Assembly (NCBI RefSeq): GCF_039543525.1
Contig: NZ_BAABJX010000042.1
Span: forward strand, 78,319-142,318
Direction of reading: 5' to 3'
Source: Algivirga pacifica
GTDB taxonomy: Bacteria > Bacteroidota > Bacteroidia > Cytophagales > Flammeovirgaceae
Length of the DNA stretch: 64,000 bases
Under the pieces are notes generated by a model. It saw only the letters and a list, made by a program, of their open reading frames with translations, was not told the origin of the DNA and made no database searches. Of the stretch, positions 43,954-53,874 are shown piece after piece. The position numbers were made by a program, and so were the translations under genes. Numbering within the stretch: the stretch's first letter is position 1; every line of letters begins with the position of its first letter.

Positions 43954-45471
43954 CTATGTTTTTTTAATGACTTTACTGCTTACTTTTCCATCTGCAAATA
44001 TGGAAGTTATTTCTTTACCAATAACAATATCATCACTACTTTTTATGATTTTTCCATCTTGCTCTACCATCACAAACCCTTTTTTGAGTAAATGTTTAGG
44101 ATCTAGGTACTGTAGCTTTTGCTGGAAGAAAGAAAGTGTTTGCTTTTCTTGAAGTGTAATTTGCACTATGTTTTTTCTGATATCTCTAGATATATCTGCT
44201 AGTCTCCTTTGTTCTGCTGTTAATAAAGTAGACTGTATTTGTAATTGACTTTTTAGAGAAGCCTTGAGTTTGTTAGTTTCAAAGCCCCCTTGTTGTAGTG
44301 TTTGTTTGGTAGAGGATTGGACTTGCTTGATAAGAAACGCTAAATCTACACGACTTTTTGCTGTAAGCTGAGTAGTATTCGATAGCATTTGTTTGCTGTG
44401 TACTAACCAAGCGGTTTCATTGACAATAAAATGGTGTGCTTGCTGATCCAATCGATAACGTAACTGATGAAGTTGGTTCGCTTCTTTATTGGTAAATAAA
44501 TCAGTAAGTGCACGAATTTTATTGGGAAGTTGTTTCGTGTTTTGTTTTTCCGTGGTTAGTAAGTTTTTTGATTGAACCAATATAGATTCAAATAAATGCT
44601 CAATAGTTGTTTGGAATTGTAAAGCTCTATCGATTAAGAATTTAGCAACTCCTGTAGGAGTATCGCAATTCTGAAAACTTACTTCATCAACTACACTAAG
44701 ATCATTGGTATGACCTATACCAGAAAGGACAGGGATTGGAAAACGCGCTACAGCTTGCGCAACCATTAACTCATCAAATGCACTAAGGTCAGTTTTACTT
44801 CCTCCCCCTCTAATCATGACAACCGCATCAAAGGTTTCACCTTCTTGCATAGCCTTCCATACCCCAATCAATTGCTTTCGAAGGGCTTGTCCGGCATGTT
44901 TTCCTTGTACTTCAGCAGCGAATAGCTGACAATCAAAATGAAAGCCACTATGTTCTATTTGACTCATAAAGTCATAGTACCCTTGGGCTTCTTTGGAGGA
45001 GATTACTGCGATACGCTGAGGGACCTCAGTCAGTACTTTTTGTTTGTTGAGCGGATACTCTCCTTTTTCCTTGAGTTGCTGAATTACCCAAGCTTTTTCC
45101 TTGTGTATTTCACCAAGTGTAAAGGAAGCATGAATGTCGTCAATCGATAAAGATAGACCATATTGAGCATGAAAGCGTACCGTAGCGTGAAACAAGATTT
45201 TTAATCCCTCACTAAGGGAGCGTCCTGTGGTTTCCTGAAATTCATGATGAATCACAGCAAACTCTTTTTGCCAAATGGTAGCTCGAGCTTGTGCAATACG
45301 AAGCTGTTGTTGGTTAGTCTCTACCAAGTCTAAATAAGCATTGCCTTTTCGATCAAGCTTGATAGAGGAAATTTCTGCTACTACCCAAAAAGAAGGAATA
45401 CGCATAACACGTTTATGGATTTCCTCATTCAGCTTGGACAATGAGATGTGTTTGATACTGGTGCTAGGCAT
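43954..45471 (-). CDS. xseA: Exodeoxyribonuclease VII large subunit
   Basis: A 505-residue nuclease, somewhat longer than the usual 400-450. An N-terminal OB fold (about 10-105, WVVAEISSI) precedes the catalytic domain with VVMIRGGGSKTDLSAFD and PVLSGIGHTNDLSVVDEVS, then a long helical C-terminal part (about 290-440) that binds XseB. The small beta end piece LLKKGFVMVEQDGKIIKSS closes it. Cytoplasmic; DNA repair and mismatch-repair resection. Confidence 0.94.
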   Translation of the reverse strand: MPSTSIKHISLSKLNEEIHKRVMRIPSFWVVAEISSIKLDRKGNAYLDLVETNQQQLRIAQARATIWQKEFAVIHHEFQETTGRSLSEGLKILFHATVRFHAQYGLSLSIDDIHASFTLGEIHKEKAWVIQQLKEKGEYPLNKQKVLTEVPQRIAVISSKEAQGYYDFMSQIEHSGFHFDCQLFAAEVQGKHAGQALRKQLIGVWKAMQEGETFDAVVMIRGGGSKTDLSAFDELMVAQAVARFPIPVLSGIGHTNDLSVVDEVSFQNCDTPTGVAKFLIDRALQFQTTIEHLFESILVQSKNLLTTEKQNTKQLPNKIRALTDLFTNKEANQLHQLRYRLDQQAHHFIVNETAWLVHSKQMLSNTTQLTAKSRVDLAFLIKQVQSSTKQTLQQGGFETNKLKASLKSQLQIQSTLLTAEQRRLADISRDIRKNIVQITLQEKQTLSFFQQKLQYLDPKHLLKKGFVMVEQDGKIIKSSDDIVIGKEITSIFADGKVSSKVIKKT

Positions 45472-45492
45472 AAATACAATCTGTAAGGTCAG

Positions 45493-45816
45493 TTAGGCTT
45501 CCGCAAAAATATGAAGATTCCCCTTATGTATTTGGTTAAGGTAAAGGTGTTCTAAGGCAATTTCCTTGTATGTATTGCGGTCGTACTTTAAGATTTCTAC
45601 TTCCGTAGCCGCTAGCTTAAGGGCTTCGCTTTTATCGGTAATGGTGGCGGCAAGTCCTAACATATTTTGCATGATGGCTTGCATAGATTGCTCCACTAAA
45701 TGATAGTCTTCTTTTTTGAGTCGACTCTTCAAAAGTTTTAATATTTCATCTTTGTCTGTTAAGCTTTTGTTGATCATTTCAGCTACATACTCTGACGTTT
45801 TTCTCTTCTGCTCCAT
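45493..45816 (-). CDS. Small helical protein upstream of xseA, unknown function
   Basis: A 107-residue, all-helical protein (KTSEYVAEMINKSLTDKDEI, C-terminal HLYLNQIHKGNLHIFAEA). It ends 21 bases before xseA on the same strand, so cotranscription is likely. No family recognised. Confidence 0.6.
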   Translation of the reverse strand: MEQKRKTSEYVAEMINKSLTDKDEILKLLKSRLKKEDYHLVEQSMQAIMQNMLGLAATITDKSEALKLAATEVEILKYDRNTYKEIALEHLYLNQIHKGNLHIFAEA

Positions 45817-46102
45817 ACTTCTTCAAATTTTCCACTTTATACACCCGTTCGTAAGTTAAGCAGGTATTTTTAACCTTTACGAAAGGTAGGCATTGATTGT
45901 AAAAATTGAACTAAAAAATATCACCAAATCGTGATATTATGACAAAAATCCTCATTAATTGGATTTTATCTAGTTAATAGACTTCAATTTATAGTTGATT
46001 TTTCTCATATTAGACGGCTAGTGACCTGAAAAGGTGTTTTTAGGGTGTTTAGGGCATTCTTAAAATCATCATCGCATTTTTTGGAGACGTAGAGAATAGA
46101 AA

Positions 46103-48289
46103 ATGACTAACTACCATATAAACTTTATCTTGTTGCTTATAATAAAGCTATTGATATCCTCTGTGACATTAGGAAAATCAATGCCGTCACAGCAACCTAC
46201 CCTATATTTGACCGATGACAGTACTGAGGTGCTTTTATATCCATATTTATCAGAGCTGATAGAAGAGAAGGGGGAGAAAGTATCCTTTGACCGAATTTCA
46301 GCGACTGACTTTGAGGGGTTTCAGTCTTGTCAATCCCCAAGAATGAACTATGGTTTCGATGAGCGAGCTCGTTGGTTTAGATTTTCAGTGGATAATCAGG
46401 CGATTAGACATAAGGAGTGGTTTGTATCGCTAGCTTATTCCAGTTTGGATGATGTTTCAGTATATATTATTGAAGAAGACGGTCGTCTGGTTTTTGAAAG
46501 CTTAGGAGATTTACTGCCGTTTACAGAGCGGTTGATAGACTACAGGAATTTTATTATTCCCCTTAATTTTAATATAAATGCAAAGCAGACGGTATATCTA
46601 CGTATACAGACTGAAGGGTCTTTAAGGGTCCCTTTAAAGATCTATCGAAGCGATGCCCTTCTGACGAGTTTGTTACCATTGGAGTTAGGATGGGGCATTT
46701 ACTTTGGGTTCATATTGGTTATGGTACTGTATAATTTGATGCAGTATTTCCTTAAAAAAGATAAGATCTATGTATACTATACTTTACCAGCATTGATGTC
46801 TACGACATTTTTACTATCGGTAAATGGCCTTTATTTTCAGTATATTTTCCCTTGGAGTCCTTGGTTAGCGAATAATATTATTGTTTTCTCTATTGCTGGA
46901 TGGGTGTTGACTGCTGCTTGGTTTGCATATAGCTTCCTCAAAGTGAAAAATACACTTATTAAGGTATTGCTATGGATTGCTATGGGACTGGGGATACTTG
47001 GGTTGCTATTAGCAGTATTTGCTCCCTATAGTATTGGAATTCGTTATGCAGCTGCCGGAACCATCGTAAATGCTTTATTGGTATTACTATCAGGGGGAAT
47101 AAGCTGGATAAAAGGATATCGCTCGGCTAGGTTTTTTGTATTATCTTGGTTCTTGTATTTATTGGGGGCTATTGCCTTTGCCTTGAAAAGCGCAGGAGTG
47201 CTTCCCGATACTATACTGACTGCCAATTTACTTCCTATTAGTATGATGATAGAAGTACTGTTTCTCTCTTTTGCAATGGCCGATAAAAGTAGCTTTCAGA
47301 TGGAGGCTATCGCTACCGAAAAAGAAGAACGTCTAAGGGTACAGCATAAAGTCAATTTTATGTTGGAAGATAAGCTCAATAAGGCGGAGCAGGAAGTAAG
47401 TAGTTACCGAAAGCAACTTGCGGAGTATCATGAGGAAGTTTCAGCAATGGAAGAGAAGTTTAAAGAGCAGCAATTGTTGACGGAAAGCGTAGAGAACAGA
47501 TCGTTATTGCTGAAACGAAATATTGAGGAGCAGAATAGAATCGTGAACATGGCCAAAGAGAAAGAAGAGTCCTTAATGGATATAGCCTTGCGCTATGATG
47601 CTCAGAGTATAGAAATGGATTATAATCAATCTATTATTGATAGCTTTGTCTTGAGTATTCCCAAGGAGCGGATCAGTGGCGATTTATCCATGATGCTTGA
47701 AAAAGACGATGATTTATATATCCTCGTTGGAGATTTTAGCGGGCATGACCTAGATGCTGCTATTCAGAAAAATGGTGTGGAAAAAAGGATTCGTGTACTC
47801 ATGGATAGGAATATCCTCGATCCAGGAGATTTATTGAGGTACCTGCATGAAGAAATACTTAATACTGGAGAAAAGAACTTTCAACTTGGTATTCTAAGGT
47901 ATACTTCATCGATGGAAAAAATTGATTATGCATCAGCTTCCATCCCTATGTTTGTGATTTCTAATAATAAGACTTACCACCTTAAAGGAGACCCTTTTCG
48001 AGTAGGAGAAAGCGATGCTGTATTTTTAAGTCATTCGATAAGTCTTAAGGGCAAGGAAGCTGCACCTATTGTTTACCTTTATTCAGATGGCTATGGCAAT
48101 CAACTAGGAGATGAAAGCAATATTCCTTTTACCAATCAGAGGTTACGGGAACTACTGTTCTTGATGCATACCAAAAACATGTCCCAACAAAAAGAGTCTC
48201 TCTTCCAATTGTTTAAGAAGTGGATGAGGGCGGGGACCTTTGAACAGGTGGATGATGTATTAATATTGGGTGTGAGACTAAAGAAATAA
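46103..48289 (+). CDS. 7TMR-DISM receptor with SpoIIE/PP2C-type phosphatase output
   Basis: A 728-residue sensor. Signal peptide, periplasmic 7TMR-DISM extracellular domain (about 30-180, beta-rich with WFRFSVDN), seven membrane helices (about 195-395), a coiled coil (about 400-495), then a SpoIIE-like domain. Metal-binding acidic residues are visible in LVGDFSGHDLDAA, YLYSDGYGNQLG and EQVDDVLIL. It presumably dephosphorylates an anti-sigma antagonist in response to an envelope signal; the partner is not in the window. Expression ends at the terminator at 48297. Confidence 0.88.
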   Translation: MTNYHINFILLLIIKLLISSVTLGKSMPSQQPTLYLTDDSTEVLLYPYLSELIEEKGEKVSFDRISATDFEGFQSCQSPRMNYGFDERARWFRFSVDNQAIRHKEWFVSLAYSSLDDVSVYIIEEDGRLVFESLGDLLPFTERLIDYRNFIIPLNFNINAKQTVYLRIQTEGSLRVPLKIYRSDALLTSLLPLELGWGIYFGFILVMVLYNLMQYFLKKDKIYVYYTLPALMSTTFLLSVNGLYFQYIFPWSPWLANNIIVFSIAGWVLTAAWFAYSFLKVKNTLIKVLLWIAMGLGILGLLLAVFAPYSIGIRYAAAGTIVNALLVLLSGGISWIKGYRSARFFVLSWFLYLLGAIAFALKSAGVLPDTILTANLLPISMMIEVLFLSFAMADKSSFQMEAIATEKEERLRVQHKVNFMLEDKLNKAEQEVSSYRKQLAEYHEEVSAMEEKFKEQQLLTESVENRSLLLKRNIEEQNRIVNMAKEKEESLMDIALRYDAQSIEMDYNQSIIDSFVLSIPKERISGDLSMMLEKDDDLYILVGDFSGHDLDAAIQKNGVEKRIRVLMDRNILDPGDLLRYLHEEILNTGEKNFQLGILRYTSSMEKIDYASASIPMFVISNNKTYHLKGDPFRVGESDAVFLSHSISLKGKEAAPIVYLYSDGYGNQLGDESNIPFTNQRLRELLFLMHTKNMSQQKESLFQLFKKWMRAGTFEQVDDVLILGVRLKK

Positions 48290-48296
48290 TGTATCT

Positions 48297-48336
48297 AGAC
48301 CGCCGCAACAGGACACTGTTGCGGCGGTCTATTTTA
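48297..48336. terminator. Strong bidirectional terminator
   Basis: AGACCGCCGCAACA (48297-48310) pairs perfectly with TGTTGCGGCGGTCT (48317-48330), 14 bp with a 6-base loop, between convergent genes. Confidence 0.92.
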
Positions 48337-49707
48337 GTTCCTCCGAGTCCAGGAAATACAGTTCATCAAACCACCCTCTAAAGCAATCTCATTGATATTA
48401 ACCATTTCGATCTTTTTATTAGGAAATACTTGTTTGATGATTTCATACGCTTTTTGATCTTCATTTCCTTCTACCTCAAAAATGGGGAACAAGATCAGAT
48501 TGTCTAGCTCCAGGTAGTTGACGTATACACCTATCGCATGATCTTTTTTATTTTTAGGAGCATCATATTCAAACCAAGGTATTTCAATTGCTTTTAGTCC
48601 TGATTCTTTGAGCATTTTCTCCATTCCTTCTCTAACATATTTGAACTCTCCCTCGAGCTTATTGATCAGAATAGTTTCATCATCAATAAAACGTAGGTGT
48701 CCATCGGCGTGTCCTGTCATATCCTCAGTAATCGCAGGGATAAAATAGATGTCAGCCTTCAAGATTTTTGAGAGTTGATCTTTGATATCCTTCTCGCTCA
48801 GGTCAGGATTCTCTTTCAGCACCCTGTTGGTAAGTATCGCTTTGTTGCCACGAAGAATAATATTACCACCATCGACATTGAGGGTAGAACGTAAGGCGTC
48901 TATTTGATGAGCAGACAAAACGGTTTCAGGGTTTGTTTTTAGAGTGTCATATCCCTGTAGGTATGATGGATCATAGCGGAATTGTACTAATGTTCCGTTA
49001 CTTGCTTCTACGGGCATATAATCACGACACCAGATATCTTTGGTTTCTTTGAGTAATTGATATTCTATGCCGTGTTTGTGTAGTGCTTTTTGAATATTCT
49101 CAAAGCTGTTTTTATACTTTGGATCTGTTTCCAGCAACTCAGAAAAATAAAGTTGGTTACTGGGTACGTTAAAAGCTTCCTTGTATTTCGTCAGTCGATA
49201 TTCGTAAGTGTTTTCAATGGTATTGTTGGCCTTCATTTCTTTATAGGTAGTATTTCGGCCAATTCCACGACTAGCTGTGGGAGCAGGAGAAGGTAGGGTA
49301 AGTAGTTCAAGGTCAATATGGGAAAAACGCTTCTCAAAATGCTTCCTCACATATTCTGAGGTGAAGAATATACGTTTCAAGTTTTTTGTAAGACAGGCTT
49401 GTATCCCTTCGTCATTCCATTCAATTACTTGCAGGTGCTTATCCTCACAACCATTAGCGGTTCTTTCAATGCATTTGTAGATATCAGTCATTGCAATGCC
49501 TTGCTTCTCGCAAATAGATTGTTTGGCCTCTAATGTATCATAGGGGCTGGAAAAAGTTTCTCCCAAAAGTTTCCATAAAAGGTTTCTACCTGATCCGCAG
49601 TAAAACCACTCTCCATAATCGGTGCCGTTGAAGCATGGAAAGCTACCCAGGATTAGTATTTTGGCATTGGTAGGTATATAGGGTGGAAAAGGGTGTTGTT
49701 CCGTCAT
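48334..49707 (-). CDS. Fusion of UDG-like DNA glycosylase and agmatine/peptidylarginine deiminase
   Basis: A 457-residue protein of two parts. Residues 1-185 look like the uracil-DNA-glycosylase superfamily: ILGSFPCFNGTDYGEWFYCG (19-38) with RNLLW, and LPSPAPTASRG (138-148) at the DNA-intercalating position. Residues about 188-457 match the short PAD_porph/agmatine deiminases: WCRDYMP (226-232), DGGNII (279-284), TGHADGHLRF with H333, D335 and H337, and the nucleophile C450 in EGGLMNCISW. The two activities (base excision, guanidine hydrolysis) have no obvious link. The frame is continuous, so a true fusion is likely. Confidence 0.85.
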   Translation of the reverse strand: MTEQHPFPPYIPTNAKILILGSFPCFNGTDYGEWFYCGSGRNLLWKLLGETFSSPYDTLEAKQSICEKQGIAMTDIYKCIERTANGCEDKHLQVIEWNDEGIQACLTKNLKRIFFTSEYVRKHFEKRFSHIDLELLTLPSPAPTASRGIGRNTTYKEMKANNTIENTYEYRLTKYKEAFNVPSNQLYFSELLETDPKYKNSFENIQKALHKHGIEYQLLKETKDIWCRDYMPVEASNGTLVQFRYDPSYLQGYDTLKTNPETVLSAHQIDALRSTLNVDGGNIILRGNKAILTNRVLKENPDLSEKDIKDQLSKILKADIYFIPAITEDMTGHADGHLRFIDDETILINKLEGEFKYVREGMEKMLKESGLKAIEIPWFEYDAPKNKKDHAIGVYVNYLELDNLILFPIFEVEGNEDQKAYEIIKQVFPNKKIEMVNINEIALEGGLMNCISWTRRN

Positions 49708-49825
49708 AGGTTGTTGGTGTTATAGTTTTTAGAGTTTGATAAGGTAATTTGATTTTTCACTATTGAAAAATACAAAAAGAGTATCTTTAAGTGATAAAAT
49801 ATAAGAGAAAGAAAGGATTGAAAAG

Positions 49826-50500
49826 TTGAAGCATATAATAAATAGTTCTTCGAACAGTAGAAAAATAGGGAGCGTATTTCTGCTGATGATTTTAGTACTC
49901 TTGCTATCTTGTTCTGAAAGAAAAAGTAACAGGCAAGCTCTTTTAGAGAAGTTTAATATTGATCGGGGTAGTCAGAGTATCACATTTCCGGAAGTTAAGT
50001 CCATCTACAATACTCAATTTGAGGATGAGGATACGGTATTTGTTTTCTTGAAAGAAGACATTTACTACTACCAGCAAGGTGTAAAATACTTGCTTGGCAA
50101 GTGGTATTACAAAAAGGATATGCTGTGCTTTGATAAGATCTGTGACTACCGTGAGCAAACATATCCTATTTTCTCAAAGAACATGTTAGTTGGGAAAGAG
50201 GGGATTATGCACGATGCGGAACTGAATTACAATGTCTTAGGGAAAGTCAGCTCTAATATAAATGATACCACATATCAAATAATCAGTACTGAGACATATA
50301 ATCCTTCTCTATATTTTGATTTAGATTATTCTATACTGGATTTATCAGTAAGAAAAGGGGTATTAAACTTAAAAACATTTACTAGTAAAAGTAAGCATTC
50401 CTCTACAGCGTATTTTGATATAAGCTGGTGCAATCAAATGAGTGAATCGACTTGTGATTGTATTTTTTTACTTGATGCGAAGAAAGATTATTGTGAATGA
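49826..50500 (+). CDS. Putative lipoprotein of unknown function, TTG start
   Basis: A 224-residue protein whose signal and lipobox LLLSCSE (Cys about 29) need the upstream TTG at 49826; the first ATG is residue 21 and would leave too short a signal. AGGA lies about 8 bases before the TTG. The mature part is beta-rich with five cysteines toward the end (WCNQMSESTCDC, YCE) that may form disulfides. No family recognised. It stands alone between minus-strand genes. Confidence 0.65.
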   Translation: MKHIINSSSNSRKIGSVFLLMILVLLLSCSERKSNRQALLEKFNIDRGSQSITFPEVKSIYNTQFEDEDTVFVFLKEDIYYYQQGVKYLLGKWYYKKDMLCFDKICDYREQTYPIFSKNMLVGKEGIMHDAELNYNVLGKVSSNINDTTYQIISTETYNPSLYFDLDYSILDLSVRKGVLNLKTFTSKSKHSSTAYFDISWCNQMSESTCDCIFLLDAKKDYCE

Positions 50501-50570
50501 TAGATCTTTTTAGAGAGAAGTTTTTTACTGAAATTTTTAATTGAGTTTATGAAGAATAGTATTCTTTCCT

Positions 50571-52415
50571 TTAAAACACCACTGCCCCCTTCTTATCAAA
50601 ATACTCGCTAGGTGTCTTCTGCGTAGACTTTTTAAAAGCCCTATTAAAAGAGGCCTTGGAGTTAAACCCTACTTGATAAGCATGCTGCAGGTAGGTATAC
50701 TCATGATTTGTGTCATTGGATACAGACTCAATAAAGGCTTTGACCCTATAGTCGTTCACATAGTCATAGAAGTTTTTCTGATACCCTTCATTGATCACCT
50801 TGGAGAGGGTATGGGTGTTAGTACCCATCATCTTTGCAAGCTCGGAGAGGGTGAGCTTTGGATTATTAAAGGCCTTTTCTTTCTCCATCAATGCTTTGAG
50901 GGAATCCATATAGTGGGTGGGAACTCCATGATCATTGCTTGATACAGGGTGAGCGGTAGGAGTATCCTCTACCTTTTCGCTGAACTTAAGGATCTCAGGT
51001 TGCGCCATGGCGTAGTATCCCAAAATATAGGTAACACTAGAGCCCATTAGCCATATGCTATCAAAACCGTATTCTACAATAAAGTGCGGCTTGTTGAATA
51101 GCAATAGGTTAATAACAGACAACATCGCTGTAAAGGCCCACATCAGTAAGGAGGCCGCATAGAACCAAGCTATTTTCTTGAGATAACTAAGGTTGAACTC
51201 AAAGGATAGGGTATGCTCCTGAAGGTGTATTGCATGATTGATGATTTTTCGACTTCTTAAGAAATAAAAGAGGTTGGAGGCCAAGGCTGCAAGACTCAAT
51301 AGGTGATAGAGCCATTGGTATTCCTCGTCCCGGATGCTATTGATCAAGGTATTGCTGTCAAATAATAGCAGAATACAGAAGACGAAGAGGTGCAGTCCAA
51401 ATGGAATATAGTGTAATAAACTGAATTGCTTTTTCTGGTATAGGACAAGTTTATGAATATAGAAATAGAATAGTGGCCCTGCAATCAAAAGGAAGATCTC
51501 AGGCAAGAAGTGAATTTGTGGAAATAACTGAAAGACATTTCTATAAGAGCTTCCTACTTTGAATAACATGGATAAAGAGATACTTCCAAGTAGAATAAGT
51601 AGGTAATAATTGGCTTCCCGGTTGTTAGCTTGAAGGCTAAAGATGAAGATGATCAGTAAGATTCCTTGAAAAGCGGATAGCGTTAATGTGAATAGGAATG
51701 GCGTCATCGTGTTGCCATCCAAATCTTCCCAGGATTCAATCGTATGGGTGAGGGTAGTGTGCTCATTGTGACGGGCGTCATAGCTCCGATTACTCATTGC
51801 TCGTCCGTTACTTCTACCTTCTACAGAGTTCCAATTTCCTCTATTAAACTTGTACTTGAACTGTTGTGTGCCTGGAGGTAATAATAGTTCGTAACTTCCG
51901 TCTGCTTGAGGAATGAGTCGATATTCTGGTTGGGCAGGTTGCCAGCCATTAAAGGAACCTGCTATATAGATGGATGCATCATGGGGGGTGTTTTCAGGAA
52001 TATCTGTAACCTTGATTAAAACACGTTTCCCTAGTTTCTTTTCAAGGTCTAGCCAGGCTTGTACAGAAAAAGTAGCTTCATGTTGTTTTGCCATCAGTAC
52101 CCTGTTGGCTTTGTAATGACCACCTATCGTACACTCCACTTCTTCCCATTTTCCTCTGGTAAATTTAAACTCAATCGTACTATCAAAATCCAAGTCGATA
52201 GTATACCGTCCTTGATCATCTTTCGTAAGGCGATAGGCCTCATCTGCTGCCTGCCAGTTATTAAAGGATCCGGCTATATAGATTTGAGCATTTTCAGGGG
52301 TATATTCCGGGTAGTTTTCCAGTACCAATCGCCTCGATTGGGCAAGGGTAAGAAAATTGCAGCAGAATAGTATAGTAAAGAGTAAAAAGTTGAAGCGTGT
52401 GTATTGGTTTACCAT
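50571..52415 (-). CDS. Membrane AraC-type regulator with two N-terminal starch-binding-like domains
   Basis: A 614-residue one-protein sensor. Signal peptide, then two tandem CBM20/CBM48-like domains (about 27-112 and 117-208), each with Y/IYIAGSFN-NWQ, FKFTRG/KFNRG-NW and a WDL-like end. Seven membrane helices (about 225-455) follow, then a cytoplasmic AraC HTH (about 505-612: LTLSELAKMMGTNTHTLSKV and YQVGFNSKASFNRAFKKSTQ, then TPSEY). Membrane AraC regulators are known in Bacteroidota; the carbohydrate-binding ectodomain is unusual and suggests sensing of alpha-glucan. The target genes are not identified here. Confidence 0.88.
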   Translation of the reverse strand: MVNQYTRFNFLLFTILFCCNFLTLAQSRRLVLENYPEYTPENAQIYIAGSFNNWQAADEAYRLTKDDQGRYTIDLDFDSTIEFKFTRGKWEEVECTIGGHYKANRVLMAKQHEATFSVQAWLDLEKKLGKRVLIKVTDIPENTPHDASIYIAGSFNGWQPAQPEYRLIPQADGSYELLLPPGTQQFKYKFNRGNWNSVEGRSNGRAMSNRSYDARHNEHTTLTHTIESWEDLDGNTMTPFLFTLTLSAFQGILLIIFIFSLQANNREANYYLLILLGSISLSMLFKVGSSYRNVFQLFPQIHFLPEIFLLIAGPLFYFYIHKLVLYQKKQFSLLHYIPFGLHLFVFCILLLFDSNTLINSIRDEEYQWLYHLLSLAALASNLFYFLRSRKIINHAIHLQEHTLSFEFNLSYLKKIAWFYAASLLMWAFTAMLSVINLLLFNKPHFIVEYGFDSIWLMGSSVTYILGYYAMAQPEILKFSEKVEDTPTAHPVSSNDHGVPTHYMDSLKALMEKEKAFNNPKLTLSELAKMMGTNTHTLSKVINEGYQKNFYDYVNDYRVKAFIESVSNDTNHEYTYLQHAYQVGFNSKASFNRAFKKSTQKTPSEYFDKKGAVVF

Positions 52416-52531
52416 AAGCAGACGGTGAAATCCAGTGTTATTGTTGATGTGTTTGTATAGAAGGAAATATATGAAATTTTTTTAATATTAAATGTAATTA
52501 TAATGACACAACAGAGGTGTATAAATAAAAA

Positions 52532-52562
52532 AAGAGCAGTATCCCGCAAAGGTACTGCTCTT
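52532..52562 (-). terminator. Terminator downstream of acr3
   Basis: AAGAGCAGTA (52532-52541) pairs with TACTGCTCTT (52553-52562), loop 11. On the minus strand a T-rich tract follows, ending the arsenic operon. Confidence 0.85.
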
Positions 52563-52646
52563 ATTACTATTAAGTCTATTCATCGTTTACAAGGTATAAT
52601 ATCGATAAAACGATAAATAAACTCTATTTTCAGTGAGTGTTTCGTG

Positions 52647-53741
52647 TTATGAAGCGACTTTAGTACCTTTCTGCTTATTCGTGTAGAATCGCTTTCTAAA
52701 CCAAAAAGCCAAGTTTACTAAAGCAATCAATGCAGGGACTTCAACCAACGGTCCAATAACTCCGGTGAGTGCTTGTCCTGAGTTGATCCCGAAAACACCG
52801 ATAGCCACCGCAATGGCCAGCTCAAAGTTATTACCTGTTGCCGTGAAAGCAATAGAGGTATTTTCCTGGTAAGAGGCTCCTAATACTTTTCCTAAGACAA
52901 AACTGATGACAAACATAAATGTGAAGTAAATCAGAAGAGGAATAGCAATACGTACCACATCCATTGGTAGCTCAATAATTACTTCTCCTTTGAGACTAAA
53001 CATTAATACGATGGTCATTAATAAGGCAATCAACGTGATAGGAGAGATACGTGGAACGAACACATTGTCATACCAATCTTTTCCTTTTACACGAAGCAAA
53101 ATCTTGCGGCTTAAGAATCCAGCCATAAATGGAATACCAAGGTAGATCGCTACGCTTTCTGCAATTTGCTCCATAGTGATATTTACCTCCAATCCTTGTA
53201 ATCCAAATAGAGGAGGAAGGATAGTGATAAATACATAGGCATAAACACTGAAAAACAATACTTGGAAGATACTGTTGATCGCTACTAATCCTGCTGCATA
53301 CTCTCGGCTTCCTTCTGCCAAATCATTCCATACGATTACCATGGCAATACAACGTGCCAGGCCAATCAGAATTAATCCTGACATATACTCCGGATAGTCC
53401 TTCAAAAATATAATTGCCAAAAAGAACATCAATAGTGGACCGATTACCCAGTTCAGTAGTAGTGAAAAGGATAGAATTTTAATGTCCTTGAATATTTTTC
53501 CTAGCTCTTCATATTTCACCTTAGCCAATGGAGGGTACATCATCGCAATAAGGCCAATGGCTAGAGGAATATTGGTCGTGCCTACTGAAAAGGCATTAAT
53601 ATGTCCGGCAATATCAGGGTAAACAAAGCCAAGGCCTATACCAATAGCCATGGCTAAAAATATCCATAAGGTAAGGTAGCTATCAAGAAACGAAAGCTTT
53701 TTCGGCTGCTTATTGACGCAAATAGGATCTTGTGATTTCAT
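52647..53741 (-). CDS. acr3: Arsenite efflux transporter, ACR3 family
   Basis: A 364-residue inner-membrane As(III) carrier with ten helices. The conserved RCIAMVIVWNDLA with its TM4 cysteine and the GNNFELAIAVAIG block are ACR3 hallmarks. It is last in the arsRMC-acr3 set, and exports arsenite formed by the reductase. Confidence 0.95.
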   Translation of the reverse strand: MKSQDPICVNKQPKKLSFLDSYLTLWIFLAMAIGIGLGFVYPDIAGHINAFSVGTTNIPLAIGLIAMMYPPLAKVKYEELGKIFKDIKILSFSLLLNWVIGPLLMFFLAIIFLKDYPEYMSGLILIGLARCIAMVIVWNDLAEGSREYAAGLVAINSIFQVLFFSVYAYVFITILPPLFGLQGLEVNITMEQIAESVAIYLGIPFMAGFLSRKILLRVKGKDWYDNVFVPRISPITLIALLMTIVLMFSLKGEVIIELPMDVVRIAIPLLIYFTFMFVISFVLGKVLGASYQENTSIAFTATGNNFELAIAVAIGVFGINSGQALTGVIGPLVEVPALIALVNLAFWFRKRFYTNKQKGTKVAS

Positions 53742-53828
53742 GATTTCTTTATGATAAATGATTACGTTAGTGTATAGCGGTTATTTTTAATTCGCTTATC
53801 GCTTTACTTGAATACCTCAATGAAAAAA

Positions 53829-53870
53829 AATAAACGATAAGCAATAAACCATAAGCGATAACCGATAACC
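53829..53870. repeat. Six-unit heptad repeat (GATAACC type)
   Basis: AATAAAC, GATAAGC, AATAAAC, CATAAGC, GATAACC, GATAACC run without gaps from 53829 to 53870. The run ends a few bases after the arsC stop on the minus strand. An inverted fragment GCTTATCGCTTTAC lies at 53793-53806. Confidence 0.85.
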
Positions 53871-53874
53871 AAAA

